From positions 1,799,015-1,863,014 of the forward strand of contig JACQXA010000004.1 in assembly GCA_016208975.1 (NCBI GenBank): DNA of 64,000 bases, given 5' to 3'. Under the pieces are notes generated by a model. It did not search any database. It was given only the letters and a program-made list of their open reading frames with translations, and was not told the DNA's origin. Below, one piece after another: positions 16,737 to 24,352 of the stretch (positions are counted from its first letter, which is position 1; every line of letters starts with the position of its first letter). The position numbers were made by a program, and so were the translations under genes. Source of the DNA: Nitrospinota bacterium. Lineage in GTDB: Bacteria > Nitrospinota_A > UBA7883 > JACRLM01.

Positions 16737-16985
16737 TCAGGCTTTCTCGATGTCTATCTTGTAGTTTTCCATCACAGGGTTGGCCAGCAGGGCCTCGCAC
16801 ATTTTTTTAATGGCGGCCCTGGCGGTGTCCGGGCTTTTCTCTTCCATCTCAAGCTCGATGATTTTGCCGACCCGGACGTTTCGCAGGCTCTTTACGTTCA
16901 TGGTCTCCAGCGCCCCCTGGATCGCCCTTCCCTGTGGGTCCAGCACCCCGGGTTTCAACGTAACGGTCACCCTGGCTTTTAACAT
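16737..16985 (-). CDS. purS: Phosphoribosylformylglycinamidine synthase subunit PurS
   Basis: 82 residues. Small bridging subunit of the PurLQS complex. Pattern ARVTVTLKPGVLDPQGRAIQ, then VRVGKIIELEME and LLANPVMENYKIDIE is typical of the family. The ATG at 16985 is chosen because the family begins with the K-A-x-V-x-V strand; the longer upstream frame overlaps purC in an out-of-phase reading. 8 bases separate it from purC. Confidence 0.93.
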   Translation of the reverse strand: MLKARVTVTLKPGVLDPQGRAIQGALETMNVKSLRNVRVGKIIELEMEEKSPDTARAAIKKMCEALLANPVMENYKIDIEKA

Positions 16986-16993
16986 ATATCTCC

Positions 16994-17719
16994 CTACACC
17001 GTGGCCAGCGCCCGCCTGGCCATCTCCTCGTAAACCTCGGTGAGCATTCCCAGGTCGCGCCGGAACCGGTCTTTGTCCATCTTCTCGCCGGTGGCCTTGT
17101 CCCACAAACGGCATCCGTCGGGGCTTATCTCGTCGGCCAGCAGAACCCCTTCCGGGCTCCGCCCGAACTCCAGCTTGTAGTCCACCAGCCGGATCCCCAT
17201 CCTGTCGAAATAACCCAACAGCCACTTGTTCACCCGGAAGGCCAGCTGTTCAACGGTGGCCATTTCCTCATCGGTGGCCAGGCGGAACGCCCGGATGTGG
17301 GATTTGTTTATCATCGGGTCGCCAAGCTCGTCGTTCTTGTAATAAAACTCCAGCACAGGCTCGGGCAACTGCTCCCCTTCGGGAACGCCCATGCGGGTGG
17401 ATAGCGAACCGGCCGTTACGTTGCGCATCACCACCTCCACGGGGATGATGCCCACCTTCTTCACAAGCATCTCCCGGTCGGACAGCTTTTCAACGAAATG
17501 GGTTTTCACCCCCTCCTTTTCCAGCAGGGAAAAGATGTGGGACGAAATGGTGTTGTTGCAAACACCCTTGTTGGAGATTATCCCCTTCTTCTTCCCGTTG
17601 AAAGCCGTGGCGTCGTCCTTGAAATACTGGATTACCAGGGATGGATCGCTGGTGGCGTAAATCTGCTTGGCCTTGCCTTCGTAGAGCTTTTCGCCTTTTG
17701 TAACGACACTTTGGGTCAT
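16994..17719 (-). CDS. purC: SAICAR synthase PurC
   Basis: 241 residues. Joins aspartate to CAIR with ATP, step 7 of purine synthesis. Motifs: GKAKQIYATSDPSLVIQYFK, DDATAFNGKKKG, VEVVMRNVTAGSL, LVDYKLEFGR and ADEISPDGCRLWD. The ATG at 17719 has GGAAGG 9 bases upstream; a TTG directly before it is a less likely start. The gene follows purB by about 19 bases. Confidence 0.95.
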   Translation of the reverse strand: MTQSVVTKGEKLYEGKAKQIYATSDPSLVIQYFKDDATAFNGKKKGIISNKGVCNNTISSHIFSLLEKEGVKTHFVEKLSDREMLVKKVGIIPVEVVMRNVTAGSLSTRMGVPEGEQLPEPVLEFYYKNDELGDPMINKSHIRAFRLATDEEMATVEQLAFRVNKWLLGYFDRMGIRLVDYKLEFGRSPEGVLLADEISPDGCRLWDKATGEKMDKDRFRRDLGMLTEVYEEMARRALATV

Positions 17720-17738
17720 CAAGGGCCGCCTTCCTGAA

Positions 17739-19034
17739 TTATTCCTTGAAAACGCGCTTGTAGATAAAGTCTATATTCTTCAAATGATAGGTTATATCAA
17801 AGGATTCTTCAACCTGTTCCTTCGTGAGCTTCTCCCGCACTTTGGGCTCTTCCCACAAAAGCTCCTTGAACGCCACCTTCTCTTTCCAACACCGCATGGC
17901 GGCCCGCTGGGTTACGGCGTAGGCGTCCTCCCGGGAGACCCCGGCGTTCACAAGGTCCAGCAATATCTTCTGGGAGAAAATCAAACCCTTGGTCTTGTCC
18001 AGGTTCTCCAGCATGTTCTCCGGATAGGCCACCAGCCCGTTAATCAACTGGGTGGCCTTGTGGAGCATGTAGTCCATAAGGATGGTGGCGTCGGGCATTA
18101 TCACCCGCTCCACCGACGAATGGGATATGTCCCGCTCGTGCCACAGGGCCACGTTGTCCAGCGCCGGGAAAACATGGCTTTTCACCATCCGCGCAAGCCC
18201 CGTCAGGTTCTCGGCGGTGATGGGGTTTCTTTTGTGGGGCATGGCCGAGGAGCCTTTCTGCCCCTCGTGGAATTTCTCCTCCGCCTCCAGCACCTCCGTC
18301 CTCTGAAGATGCCTAAGCTCCACCGCTATCTTTTCTATAGTGGCGGCGGTGATGGCCAGGGCGCACATGTATTCGGCGTGCCTGTCGCGCTGGACCACCT
18401 GGGTGGAAAGTGGCGCGGGCGCCAATCCCAGCTTCCCGCAGACGTATTCCTCCACGAAAGGGTCTATGTTGGCGAAGGTTCCCACCGCCCCGGACAGCTT
18501 GCCCGTAGCCGCCGATTCCCGCGCCGCCACTAACCGTTTCCGGTTGCGCTCCATCTCCGCGTGCCAAAGGGCGAACTTGAGCCCGAAGGTTACGGGTTCG
18601 GCGTGGATGCCGTGGGAGCGGCCGATGCACAAAGTGGTTTTAAATTCATACGCCCTGCGCTTTAAAGCCGCCAGAAGGCCGTCCACACCCACAAGTATCA
18701 TATCCATGGCCTCGGTCATCAGGCAGGCCAGGCCCGTGTCCACAACGTCCGACGAAGTAAGCCCCATGTGGATGAAGCGGGAATTCGGCCCCACAAATTC
18801 CGACACGGAGGTAAGGAAGGCGATAACGTCGTGCCGCACCTCGGCCTCTATCTGTTCTATCCGCGTCATGTCGAAAGCGGCTTTTTCTTTTATCTCGCTC
18901 AATGCGGCGGCTGGTATCTTGCCTTTCCCGGCCCAAGCCTCGCAGGCCAACAGCTCTATTTTCAGCCATGTGGCGTATTTGTTCTCCAGCGACCAGACTT
19001 TCTCCATCGCCGGACGTGTGTATCTGGGTATCAC
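17739..19034 (-). CDS. purB: Adenylosuccinate lyase PurB
   Basis: 431 residues from a GTG start with GGAGG upstream. Releases fumarate from SAICAR and from adenylosuccinate. The family signature GSSAMPHKRNPI lies near residue 260 and contains the flexible catalytic loop; SRFIHMGLTSSDVVD and GRSHGIHAEPVTFG hold the conserved catalytic residues. The length is that of the short bacterial PurB type. It starts the pur run; about 90 bases separate it from the upstream sirtuin gene. Confidence 0.96.
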   Translation of the reverse strand: MIPRYTRPAMEKVWSLENKYATWLKIELLACEAWAGKGKIPAAALSEIKEKAAFDMTRIEQIEAEVRHDVIAFLTSVSEFVGPNSRFIHMGLTSSDVVDTGLACLMTEAMDMILVGVDGLLAALKRRAYEFKTTLCIGRSHGIHAEPVTFGLKFALWHAEMERNRKRLVAARESAATGKLSGAVGTFANIDPFVEEYVCGKLGLAPAPLSTQVVQRDRHAEYMCALAITAATIEKIAVELRHLQRTEVLEAEEKFHEGQKGSSAMPHKRNPITAENLTGLARMVKSHVFPALDNVALWHERDISHSSVERVIMPDATILMDYMLHKATQLINGLVAYPENMLENLDKTKGLIFSQKILLDLVNAGVSREDAYAVTQRAAMRCWKEKVAFKELLWEEPKVREKLTKEQVEESFDITYHLKNIDFIYKRVFKE

Positions 19035-19125
19035 TAGTAACCGTCCTCCAAAAAGGGATAGCGCCCAAGGGGTGGAATTGTAATAAAATCCGCCTCCGGG
19101 CGCAAATGGAAGGATACCACGGTTT

Positions 19126-19881
19126 TTAGCCGCCGGAAGCGGTTTGGGCCAGTTTGGCCAATAGGGGGAGGGCCTCGCCCGACGGGGCCCGGATGGTGGC
19201 GTGGGCCATGGCGGTCACAGGGGTGCGTTCCGTGTTCACCTCTATCACGAAGGCCCCGGCGCTCCGGGCCATTCCGGCGAATGACGCCGCAGGCTGGACC
19301 ACTCCGGATGTGCCCGCCACGATGAGCGCGTTGCAGTTCTCCAGCGCCTCCAGCGCCAGGCCGAGTTTATCCTGATCCAGTTGTTCGCCGAACCAGACGA
19401 TATGGGGCCGCTCCATTCCCCCGCAATTGGGGCATACGGGAGGTATAACCTGGAGGGGCGTTTCCCTGTTTTCCCGCACGGTTCCTTCCTGGACGCATCT
19501 TGCAAACCAGATGTTCCCGTGAATCTCAATGGGCGCGGCGCTTCCGGCTTTGGAATGGAGCCCATCCACGTTCTGGGTTATCAGGGTGAATTGTTTGAAC
19601 TTTTTTTCCATCCGGGCCAGGGCGTAATGGCCGGGGTTGGGCGAAAGGGGGGCTATCAATCCACGGCGCCAGTCATACCACCGCCACACCAGGGCCGGGT
19701 CGCGCATGAACGCCTCCGGGGTGGCCAGGTCCTCGGCGCGATGGTTCTCCCAAAGCCCCCCGGCCCCCCGAAAGGTGGGGACGCCCGATTCCGCCGATAC
19801 GCCCGCCCCGGTGAGCGCCACCACATGGTTGGCGTTTAGCAGGGCCTCCTTCACCTCTTGCGGCAGGGTTGGCTCATCCAT
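19126..19881 (-). CDS. cobB: Sir2-family NAD-dependent protein deacylase
   Basis: 251 residues. NAD-binding motifs ALTGAGVSAESGVPTFRG, TQNVDGLHSKAG (with the catalytic His in PIEIHGNIW) and GTSGVVQPAASFA are intact. The motif WYDWRRG supplies the Tyr-x-x-Arg pair that marks SIRT5/CobB-like enzymes able to remove succinyl or malonyl groups. The zinc site is unusual: the first pair reads ARCVQEGTV, with only one Cys where CxxC is expected, while the second pair is the normal CPNC. So the zinc may be held by three Cys or lost. Lies between ptsN and purB on the same strand. Confidence 0.92.
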   Translation of the reverse strand: MDEPTLPQEVKEALLNANHVVALTGAGVSAESGVPTFRGAGGLWENHRAEDLATPEAFMRDPALVWRWYDWRRGLIAPLSPNPGHYALARMEKKFKQFTLITQNVDGLHSKAGSAAPIEIHGNIWFARCVQEGTVRENRETPLQVIPPVCPNCGGMERPHIVWFGEQLDQDKLGLALEALENCNALIVAGTSGVVQPAASFAGMARSAGAFVIEVNTERTPVTAMAHATIRAPSGEALPLLAKLAQTASGG

Positions 19882-19897
19882 ATCGCCTGTTTAACGG

Positions 19898-20398
19898 TCA
19901 TTCTACGCTGGCCAGCAGTTGGTAAGCCTCTTCCGGCGACCGCGCCGACGTCAGCCTGTCCACAAGCTCCCGGTTCTTAAGCAGTCGCACTATCATGGCC
20001 AGTATCTGCAAATGGGCCTTGGGCGCCCGTTCCGAGCCGACTATTAGAAAAATCAGTTTTACCGGAGCCCCGTCCAGCGATTCAAACTCCACCCCGTCTG
20101 GAATCTGGGCGAACACTATCACCGCCTGCGCCAGATCCTCGCCAAAAGTATGCGGGATGGCCACCCCGCCCCCCATACCGGTGGAGGAAAGTTTTTCACG
20201 TTCGATAATTTTTTCGTAAAGGGGGTCGCGCCGCTCCGTCGCCACAATGCCGCTGGCCACTAACAGGTCCACCAGCTGGGCGCAGGCCTCTTCTTTGGTG
20301 TCGGGGGCCAGCCCGGTGGCCACAAGGTCTCCGGTAAGGTAATCGGTTATCCGCAAAACAAGGCCTCCCGGCTTATCAGGTTTAATCGGCGCCGCCAT
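19898..20398 (-). CDS. PTS EIIA domain protein, PtsN-like
   Basis: 166 residues. Matches the fructose/mannitol/nitrogen EIIA fold. The phosphorylated His is in GMGGGVAIPHTFGEDL, and KAHLQILAMIVRLLKN is the second conserved block. No EIIB/EIIC genes are near, so a regulatory PTS-Ntr role is more likely than sugar transport. An HPr-like domain is encoded at 58052 as a fusion, the only other PTS part here. It lies 16 bases upstream of the sirtuin gene and overlaps a small membrane-protein gene at its start. Confidence 0.85.
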   Translation of the reverse strand: MAAPIKPDKPGGLVLRITDYLTGDLVATGLAPDTKEEACAQLVDLLVASGIVATERRDPLYEKIIEREKLSSTGMGGGVAIPHTFGEDLAQAVIVFAQIPDGVEFESLDGAPVKLIFLIVGSERAPKAHLQILAMIVRLLKNRELVDRLTSARSPEEAYQLLASVE

Positions 20399-20519
20399 TT
20401 TTGGCGTTGTTATCCATACCGGACTTGGCGTCTTTCACATCTTTTCTAAGATACCAGCCGTTTATGATGAAGAACATTACCAGACCGAACAGAATAAGCC
20501 ACATTAAAAACCGGACCAC
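20382..20519 (-). CDS. Small single-helix membrane protein (45 aa)
   Basis: A short minus-strand frame from a GTG at 20519 with a strong purine stretch (GGGGGGAG) 7 bases upstream. It encodes MVRFLMWLILFGLVMFFIIN followed by GWYLRKDVKDAKSG and a short polar tail: one membrane helix with a positively charged cytoplasmic side. Its 3' end overlaps the ptsN start by 17 bases, suggesting translational coupling. No family recognised. Reality is supported by the ribosome site and the clean hydrophobic/charged pattern, not by homology. Confidence 0.5.
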   Translation of the reverse strand: MVRFLMWLILFGLVMFFIINGWYLRKDVKDAKSGMDNNAKNGGAD

Positions 20520-20691
20520 CGCGCCACTCCCCCCGGATATGAAATAAAGAAATTTTTCCGCCCGCCGGGCGCCCTCCGGCGGTTCGGGTTGAATCTACCA
20601 CAACCCTCCCTTCGGGAAAACAGGGCTTGCCACAGCGGCCAGGATTTCCGACAATTCCCAATTTGACGCAATACAGCTCTGGTGGAGTGAA

Positions 20692-20880
20692 ATGGAGCGG
20701 ATAATAATACCTGCGGTCCTTATCCTTGGCTTGATATTGGCGGCCCTTCTCACAAAATGGGCCAACTGGTACGCCTGGGGCCAGAACCGGGAGAAACGGG
20801 AACAGATGGAGAAAAGAATGAAGGAACGGGCCGCAATGCGCAAGGAAGGCCAGCCCGGGGAAAAGAAAAAGGATGGATAA
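20692..20880 (+). CDS. Small membrane protein upstream of mutS2 (62 aa)
   Basis: 62 residues: one hydrophobic helix (MERIIIPAVLILGLILAALL) followed by a strongly charged Lys/Glu/Arg tail (NREKREQMEKRMKERAAMRK). GGTGGAG lies 5 bases before the ATG. The stop overlaps the mutS2 start by 8 bases, so translation is probably coupled. Function unknown; the layout resembles small membrane-anchored scaffold or stress peptides, but no family is recognised. Confidence 0.7.
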   Translation: MERIIIPAVLILGLILAALLTKWANWYAWGQNREKREQMEKRMKERAAMRKEGQPGEKKKDG

Positions 20881-23221
20881 TTTCCTTCGTTGCGCCTCCC
20901 TGCTGGGGGTGGACATGGCGCTGGACCGGTTAAAATCCCTGGCCGCCACCGAAGGGGGGAAAGCCCTGGCGGACAACCTCCGTCCATCCCCAAACCGCCA
21001 GGAGGCCGAAAAACTGCTGGACGAGACCGCCGCCATGGTGGAGATAATCACCACCAGCCCTGATTTCGACATTGAACCGGCTGGGGACATCCTCGCGTTT
21101 CTATCCAAAGCGGGCAAGGGGCATACCCTGGTCGGCCAGGAATTAAGGGCGTTCCTGCCACTGCTAAACGCCACCCGCAGGGTGAAACATATTTTCGACC
21201 GGGAGCGGGTTGTGGAGGGGCATCCCCTTTATTGCGACCTGCCGCTGATCCATGGGGTGGCCGAGCTTATCGAGGAGTCCATAGACGAGGATGGAATGGT
21301 CCGGCCAGACGCCACGCCGGAGATAGAAAGGCTTTACGATTCGGCCAACGGGCTAAAGCAGACCATCCGTAACCGCGCGGAAACCATGCTCCGGGACATT
21401 AAGCTGGCTCCCATGTTGCAAGAGGATTACGTTACCCTCCGGGAGAACCGTTTTGTCCTCCCCGTGCGGGCCGAGCATAAAAACCACGTGGAAGGGATAA
21501 TCCACGACTCTTCCAACACCGGGCAGACTTTTTATATCGAGCCCAAGGCGCTGGTGGAAATGAACAACCGGCTCAAGGAGGCGGAGATGGCGCTGGCCGC
21601 CGAAATCGCCCGTCTGCTTATGGAGCTTACCTCCATGCTGGCGGCCGAAGCCGAGCCCATTAAAGCCGCCCATGCCTCCATCACGCGGCTGGACCTTATA
21701 TTCGCCAAAGCGCGGCTGGCCAAAACGCTGGCCTGTTCCCGGCCGCTCCTGCAAGGCCCGGTAAACCTGCGCAACGCGGCCAATCCCGTAATGCTTCTTG
21801 AAAGCCGCGACGTTGTGCGCAACGACATTGGCATGCCCGAAGGCGCCAGGACGCTGATGATATCCGGCCCCAACACTGGCGGCAAAACAGTAATACTCAA
21901 GACCATCGGCGCCATTGGCCTTATGGCCAGGATGGGGCTTTTCATAACCGCCGAAGAGGGGTCTTCCATACCCTTCTACAACGAGATATTCGTGGATATC
22001 GGCGACGCCCAGTCCATCCACGACAGCCTCTCCACCTTCTCGGCCCATCTTGTGACCCTGAAGGATGTGCTGGCCGGGGCGGGGGAGGGTTCGCTGGTCC
22101 TGCTGGACGAATTGATGGTAAGCACCGACCCCAAAGAAGGTTCCGCCCTGGCGCTGGCGGCGCTGGACAACCTGGCGAAAAGCGGGGCCGATGTGGTGGT
22201 GACCACCCATTTCGGCGAGCTTAAGATGCTGGCCCAGTCCCAGCCGGGCTACCACAACGCGTCCATGGAGTTCGACACGCTTCTGCTAAAGCCCACATAC
22301 CGGCTGGTGAGCGGGGTGCCCGGCGCCAGTTCCGCCATAGCCGTGGCCGAACGGCTAGGGTTGCCGTCTTCCATAGTGGCCCAGGCCAAGACTTATCTTG
22401 AGGGTGGCGACGAACGGCTTGAAAAGGCCATGGAGGCTTTGCGGGAAGAGAAAATCCTCATGGAACGCGCCCGGCGGGAGGCGGAAAAGGCCCGGGACGA
22501 GGCGGGACGCGCATTAAGAGATGCCGAGCGGATAAAACAGGAATTGGCGGAGGCTCGGCAGGAGCTGGCCAAGACCGCCAAACGAAAAGTGTCGGCAGAC
22601 GTGGCCGCGGCCAAAAGCGAGATATGGAAAATGGTGGAGGAAGTGAAGACCAAATCCGCCGAGAAAGAAACCGCCCGCCGGGCTCTGGTCAAGCTGGATG
22701 ATTTGGCCGCCCAGGCCAAAGCCGCCGCCGCGCCCGAGGAAACGATAGAGCGCGCCCGGCTGAAAACCGGCGACATGGTTTACGTCGTCCCGCTGGAGCG
22801 CAAGGGGGAGATAGTGGCGGGGCCGGAGGATGGCAAACTGGAGGTGCAGTTCGGCGGGGTGCGCGTTACCGCCCGGCTTGAGGACGTGGTGGGGATAGAC
22901 AAAGACGGAAAACCCAAAACACAGGAAGCAGGGCTGGCCGAAGTGTACGCCAAAAAACGCCCGCCACATGCCGGTGAGCTTGTGGAGGTGGACTTGCGCG
23001 GCATGCGTGTGGAGGAAGGGCTGGACGAACTGGGGCGGCAGTTGGATGACGCCGTTAAAAACCGGGCCAGGGCCGTGCGCATTATCCACGGCAAGGGGAG
23101 CGGGGCCATGCGCAATGCTGTTAGGGAATACCTTTCAACCTCCAGGTATGTGGAAAGCTTCCGGCCCGGCGGCGTGGAAGAAGGGGGCGACGGGGTTACG
23201 GTTATCGAATTTAAAGGGTGA
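20873..23221 (+). CDS. mutS2: MutS2 family ATPase/endonuclease
   Basis: 782 residues, the family length. The MutS core has Walker A GPNTGGKTVILKTIG (near residue 332), a Walker B region LLDELMVSTDPKEGSALALA, and TTHFGELK. A long coiled coil (about 500-620, rich in Glu/Arg/Ala) follows. The C-terminal Smr nuclease domain has VDLRGMRVEEGLDELGRQLD and RIIHGKGSGAMRNAV. MutS2 proteins act on branched DNA or collided ribosomes, depending on species. The Walker B loop has MVST where GSGT/GAGT is common. Flanked by two tiny membrane-protein genes on the same strand. Confidence 0.95.
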   Translation: MDNFLRCASLLGVDMALDRLKSLAATEGGKALADNLRPSPNRQEAEKLLDETAAMVEIITTSPDFDIEPAGDILAFLSKAGKGHTLVGQELRAFLPLLNATRRVKHIFDRERVVEGHPLYCDLPLIHGVAELIEESIDEDGMVRPDATPEIERLYDSANGLKQTIRNRAETMLRDIKLAPMLQEDYVTLRENRFVLPVRAEHKNHVEGIIHDSSNTGQTFYIEPKALVEMNNRLKEAEMALAAEIARLLMELTSMLAAEAEPIKAAHASITRLDLIFAKARLAKTLACSRPLLQGPVNLRNAANPVMLLESRDVVRNDIGMPEGARTLMISGPNTGGKTVILKTIGAIGLMARMGLFITAEEGSSIPFYNEIFVDIGDAQSIHDSLSTFSAHLVTLKDVLAGAGEGSLVLLDELMVSTDPKEGSALALAALDNLAKSGADVVVTTHFGELKMLAQSQPGYHNASMEFDTLLLKPTYRLVSGVPGASSAIAVAERLGLPSSIVAQAKTYLEGGDERLEKAMEALREEKILMERARREAEKARDEAGRALRDAERIKQELAEARQELAKTAKRKVSADVAAAKSEIWKMVEEVKTKSAEKETARRALVKLDDLAAQAKAAAAPEETIERARLKTGDMVYVVPLERKGEIVAGPEDGKLEVQFGGVRVTARLEDVVGIDKDGKPKTQEAGLAEVYAKKRPPHAGELVEVDLRGMRVEEGLDELGRQLDDAVKNRARAVRIIHGKGSGAMRNAVREYLSTSRYVESFRPGGVEEGGDGVTVIEFKG

Positions 23222-23228
23222 GCGTGAT

Positions 23229-23333
23229 ATGTCCACTGCGGGTATCGTTATCCTGTCCATTATCGCCATCTGCTGTATCGGCGCGCCGCTGGCGTTTTAT
23301 TTCATCATGAAACGCGGGAATGGCGGAAGATGA
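23229..23333 (+). CDS. Tiny membrane protein downstream of mutS2 (34 aa)
   Basis: 34 residues: MSTAGIVILSIIAICCIGAP followed by LAFYFIMKRGNGGR, a single membrane helix with a basic end. GGTGAG lies 5 bases before the ATG, which is 7 bases after the mutS2 stop. Likely part of the mutS2 transcript. Function unknown. Confidence 0.55.
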   Translation: MSTAGIVILSIIAICCIGAPLAFYFIMKRGNGGR

Positions 23334-23354
23334 AGGGAAAATGATACGGGTTTC

Positions 23355-23651
23355 TTACGTTCGGTTACGCCAGAGGATCGGGGCCCGGTGGCAGTGGAAT
23401 ACAGCGACGATTGTTATCGTGGCGCCGCTTGCTACATAAAAGATTGAGTATGGAAAGCGCCGTGTTAATATCCGCCGCGCATTTTTATGAATAGCAGGAA
23501 AACTGAGAGGGCTCTCTTTTATAGCGTTAATGGCCGCTTCGATACATAAAAGGAAATCTTCCCCTAATCCTTTTCTTTGCTCTTCATACCATCGGTAGGC
23601 CTGCCGGACATCTTCCTCCGCTGATGGGTGAAAAACAACGGAGCCGCTCAT
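23355..23651 (-). CDS. RelE/ParE-family toxin
   Basis: 98 residues. Pattern VVFHPSAEEDVRQAYRWYEE and LGEDFLLCIEAAINAIKESP, then RRILTRRFPYSIFYVASG and IVAVFHCHRAP, matches the ParE/RelE toxin fold of type II toxin-antitoxin systems. Targets are gyrase or mRNA depending on the subfamily and cannot be told from sequence. The antitoxin gene is 2 bases upstream on the same strand. Confidence 0.85.
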   Translation of the reverse strand: MSGSVVFHPSAEEDVRQAYRWYEEQRKGLGEDFLLCIEAAINAIKESPLSFPAIHKNARRILTRRFPYSIFYVASGATITIVAVFHCHRAPILWRNRT

Positions 23652-23653
23652 TC

Positions 23654-23869
23654 TTATCCACGCGCCCGGATTTTAACTTCGTCCCAAGGTGAGCCCGTCA
23701 ATGGATTCTTATGGTAGTACTCCAGGCGTTTATCCAGTTCCGTCCGTTGCGCATCGGTAAGCTGAACCGTTTCAGGAGTGGCGGCTATGCTGTCCCACAC
23801 ATCCTCCACAAAAAGAATCCGCTCGGAAACAGGCATGGAAAGAACATCAGCGACAGTTATTTTTTTCAT
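23654..23869 (-). CDS. Addiction-module antitoxin
   Basis: 71 residues. The pattern LSMPVSERILFVEDVWDSIA and LTDAQRTELDKRLEYYHKNP ending GSPWDEVKIRARG is typical of the small addiction-module component that pairs with RelE/ParE toxins. It precedes the toxin gene with 2 bases between, the standard antitoxin-first order. The module lies next to the tRNA-Sec gene. Confidence 0.85.
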   Translation of the reverse strand: MKKITVADVLSMPVSERILFVEDVWDSIAATPETVQLTDAQRTELDKRLEYYHKNPLTGSPWDEVKIRARG

Positions 23870-23926
23870 GCGCCGACCCTATTCGATTAAAAGACAATTA
23901 AGATAATAACATGGCGGCGTTAAAAT

Positions 23927-24020
23927 TGGCGGAAGATGAAGGGAGTCGAACCCTCCGGGGGCTTTTACGCCCCCGCCTGGATTTGAAGTCCAGCCGCATC
24001 ACCGGACACGCGCATCTTCC
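23927..24020 (-). tRNA. selC: tRNA-Sec (selenocysteine, anticodon TCA)
   Basis: 94 nt on the minus strand including the encoded CCA end. The acceptor stem is 8 bp (GGAAGATG with CATCTTCC), as in bacterial tRNA-Sec. The anticodon stem-loop CTGGACTTCAAATCCAG gives anticodon TCA, identical to E. coli selC in that region. A long variable arm (CGGGGGC-GTAAAA-GCCCCCG) and a T arm with GGTTCGACTCC follow. These features together identify selC rather than a serine tRNA. It shows that the genome decodes UGA as selenocysteine; selA, selB and selD are outside the window. Confidence 0.97.
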
Positions 24021-24066
24021 ACATTGATTTCTAACCCGGCTGGCCATGTTTATCAATGGGATTTTC

Positions 24067-24217
24067 GGTGGTGTCTCAGTTTGAATCTCAAATAATAGAC
24101 AGATCGTTCACTTCGCTGGCGCTTCGCTCAGGATGACAATGTTATCAACGGCTTTTATATTGTCATTCTGAGCGTAAGTGAAGAATCTCCCCTGTACTTT
24201 CAAACTGAGACACTACC
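24067..24217. mobile_element. Intact 151-bp MITE-like element, copy A
   Basis: Ends are terminal inverted repeats: left GGTGGTGTCTCAGTTTGAA, right TTCAAACTGAGACACTACC (one mismatch). Inner arms also pair (CTCAGGATGACAAT with ATTGTCATTCTGAGC), so most of the element can fold into one hairpin. An exact 8-bp duplication, GGATTTTC, flanks it at 24059-24066 and 24218-24225. It encodes no protein, so it needs a transposase from elsewhere. It sits between tRNA-Sec and the response-regulator gene. Confidence 0.92.
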
Positions 24218-24251
24218 GGATTTTCGCCATGGGCCTTTAGCGCGGGCCTGT

Positions 24252-24280
24252 TTGACACCACCGGAATAACTGTGTAAGCT
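24252..24280 (+). promoter_or_regulatory. Candidate promoter of the response-regulator gene
   Basis: TTGACA at 24252-24257 is a perfect -35; the sequence 17 bp further on is TAAGCT, a weak -10. A hairpin (CGGCTCC with GGAGCCG, 24319-24341) lies between here and the start codon. Confidence 0.35.
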
Positions 24281-24352
24281 TTGCCTGAAACAAAGGTTTA
24301 TTAAGGTGGGATAAACTCGGCTCCGCGCTAAGTGGAGCCGCTTCATATAAAA

